Of a DNA stretch of 5,437 nt, positions 4,600 through 5,437 are shown in pieces; positions within the stretch are counted from its first letter, which is position 1; each line of letters opens with the position of its first letter. Source of the DNA: Candidatus Sumerlaeota bacterium (GTDB lineage: Bacteria > Sumerlaeota > Sumerlaeia > JADFCT01); NCBI GenBank assembly GCA_026398575.1, contig JAPLSP010000341.1, positions 1-5,437 on the forward strand. The letters are read 5' to 3'. The notes under the pieces were generated by a model. It worked only from the letters and a program-made list of their open reading frames with translations, made no database searches and was not told the DNA's origin. Made by a program: the position numbers and the translations under genes.

Positions 4600-5358
4600 A
4601 TGGGCAATCAAACTGCAATGAAACCGGGCATGTATCTGTACGCCATAGCGACCGGCGCGGGCAACGTTGACTGTGCGTTTTCGGGCATTGATGGGAAACC
4701 CGTTTACGCCATCTCGGACGGGCGGGTCTCGGCCGTCGTCAGCGAGCTTCTCAACGGGAAGATACGTCCCGAACGACGCCACCTTGCGGCCCACCAGGAA
4801 GTCCTCAAGCGGCTGATGTAGAAGGCCACCGTGTTGCCAATGGCTTTTGGGATCATCGCGGAGGGGCCCAAGACGATCCAAAAAATCCTGTCGCAAAACC
4901 GGGGTGCGTTTGTGGGGCAACTGAACCGCGTGGTTGACAAGGTGGAGATGGGATTGCGCGTCACCTGGGATGTACCGAATATCTTTGAGTATTTTGTCAA
5001 CTCCCATGAAGAGCTGCGAGCGGCCCGTGACCACCTGGTCGGCAATCACTGCGAGCCTGCCCAGGAGGACAAAATCGAGCTGGGAAGGATGTTCGATCGC
5101 ATCCTCAATGACGATCGCGAGAGTTATACCGACCAAGTCGAGCAGATCCTTCGCTGCTGCTGCCAAGAAATCAAACGGAACAAGTGTCGCAGCGAGCGCG
5201 AGGTGATGAATATGGCGTGCCTCGTTGGACGCCAGGCGCTCGAGAGATTTGAAGCGGGCGTGTTCGAGGCGGCCCAGCTGTTCGACAACAACTTTGCGTT
5301 CGACTACAACGGACCTTGGGCGCCGCACAATTTCGTGGAAATGAACTTGCAGCTGTAG
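4600..5358 (+). pseudogene. gvpF/L: Gas vesicle protein GvpF/GvpL, interrupted by an in-frame TAG
   Basis: The full frame (253 codons including the final stop) is the normal length and order for GvpF/GvpL, assembly proteins that contact GvpA. The N-terminal part has MYLYAIATGAG (11-21), GKPVYAISDGRVSAVVSEL (32-50) and HQEVLKRLM (65-73). Codon 74 (4819-4821) is TAG. The same frame then continues with ATVLPMAFGIIAEG, VEMGLRVTWDVPNIFEYFV and ends FAFDYNGPWAPHNFVEMNL, all strongly family-like. Intact relatives generally have a residue such as Glu at this point (RLMEE-TVLPM), so one base change (for example GAG to TAG) explains it. The ATG at 4600 is supported by AAAGGA at 4582-4587, with GTG at 4579 as a less likely start. 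A GTG at 4831 with AGAAGG at 4820-4825 could allow re-initiation, giving 73- and 175-residue pieces. The nonsense codon may be real decay or a sequencing error. Confidence 0.9.
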
Positions 5359-5437
5359 TCTTGCCTGTTCGCGGCCTTGCCTCTGGAGGGATTTGATCCG
5401 ATTCGCGCCGAATAGTAGGCCGGCCCGCTCCGTCGGG
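5359..5437. other. Intergenic tail, no gene identified
   Basis: The last 79 bases show a possible ribosome site (TGGAGGG, 5384-5390) and a small inverted repeat ATTCG-CGC-CGAAT (5401-5413). No start codon with good spacing opens a frame worth calling before the window edge; a TTG at 5393 is too close to the ribosome site. The next gvp gene may begin just outside. Confidence 0.4.

Noticed and set aside
4819..4821. Genome-wide reassignment of TAG to an amino acid
   Set aside because: TAG ends the helical protein gene (2649-2651), the GvpV-like gene (4043-4045) and gvpF/L itself (5356-5358), so it acts as an ordinary stop here.
4420..5328. 302-codon open frame on the minus strand opposite gvpF/L
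   Set aside because: The sense strand carries unmistakable GvpF/L motifs along its length; the antisense frame, although uninterrupted, shows no domain and is taken as a shadow.
1..5437. CRISPR arrays, tRNA or rRNA genes, insertion sequences
   Set aside because: No spaced direct-repeat array, no tRNA-like cloverleaf, no rRNA-like conserved stretch and no transposase frame or flanking terminal repeats were seen.

Overview
The window holds the front part of a gas-vesicle (gvp) gene cluster preceded by a histidine kinase gene. All recognisable genes but one run on the + strand. DNA is GC-rich, ribosome binding sites are strong AGGAGG types, and a sigma-54 type promoter and an NtrB/AtoS-like soluble PAS histidine kinase are present. 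Together these suggest a Gram-negative bacterium, perhaps of the Desulfobacterota (old Deltaproteobacteria) or a relative. The taxonomic guess is inference only; no rRNA or other marker is present.

Layout. 1-73: start of a divergent gene on the - strand, cut by the window edge. 74-179: AT-rich divergent intergenic region. 180-1595: PAS-PAS-HisKA-HATPase_c histidine kinase. 1596-1888: regulatory region with a 22-codon ORF, a TTCCCTA/TAGGGGA repeat cluster placed like an enhancer, and a near-consensus -24/-12 promoter just ahead of gvpA. 1889-2107: gvpA, the main shell protein. 2136-2174: a strong hairpin directly after gvpA. 2268-2651: a small arginine-rich helical protein in the position where a GvpC-type protein might be. 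2685-3692: gvpN, an AAA+ ATPase. 3698-4045: a small coiled-coil protein, GvpV-like, with a 24-bp tandem repeat in its 3' end. 4079-4317: a second small GvpV-like gene that appears frameshifted. 4314-4508: a small four-cysteine zinc-ribbon protein. 4600-5358: gvpF/gvpL interrupted by an in-frame TAG. The remaining gvp genes expected for a working cluster (for example gvpG, gvpJ, gvpK, gvpS) are not in the window and could lie downstream.

How it may work. GvpA polymerises into the vesicle wall, GvpN and GvpF/L act in assembly, and the small helical proteins and zinc-ribbon protein are probable accessory factors. The kinase, the enhancer-like repeats about 130-170 bp upstream of the predicted gvpA start point, and the sigma-54 promoter suggest one circuit: kinase, then an unseen NtrC-type activator, then RpoN-dependent gvpA transcription. 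The hairpin after gvpA could let the structural protein be made in excess over downstream factors. Two lesions within about 600 bp (a frameshift and a nonsense codon) mean the cluster is decaying, was sequenced with errors, or uses unusual decoding.
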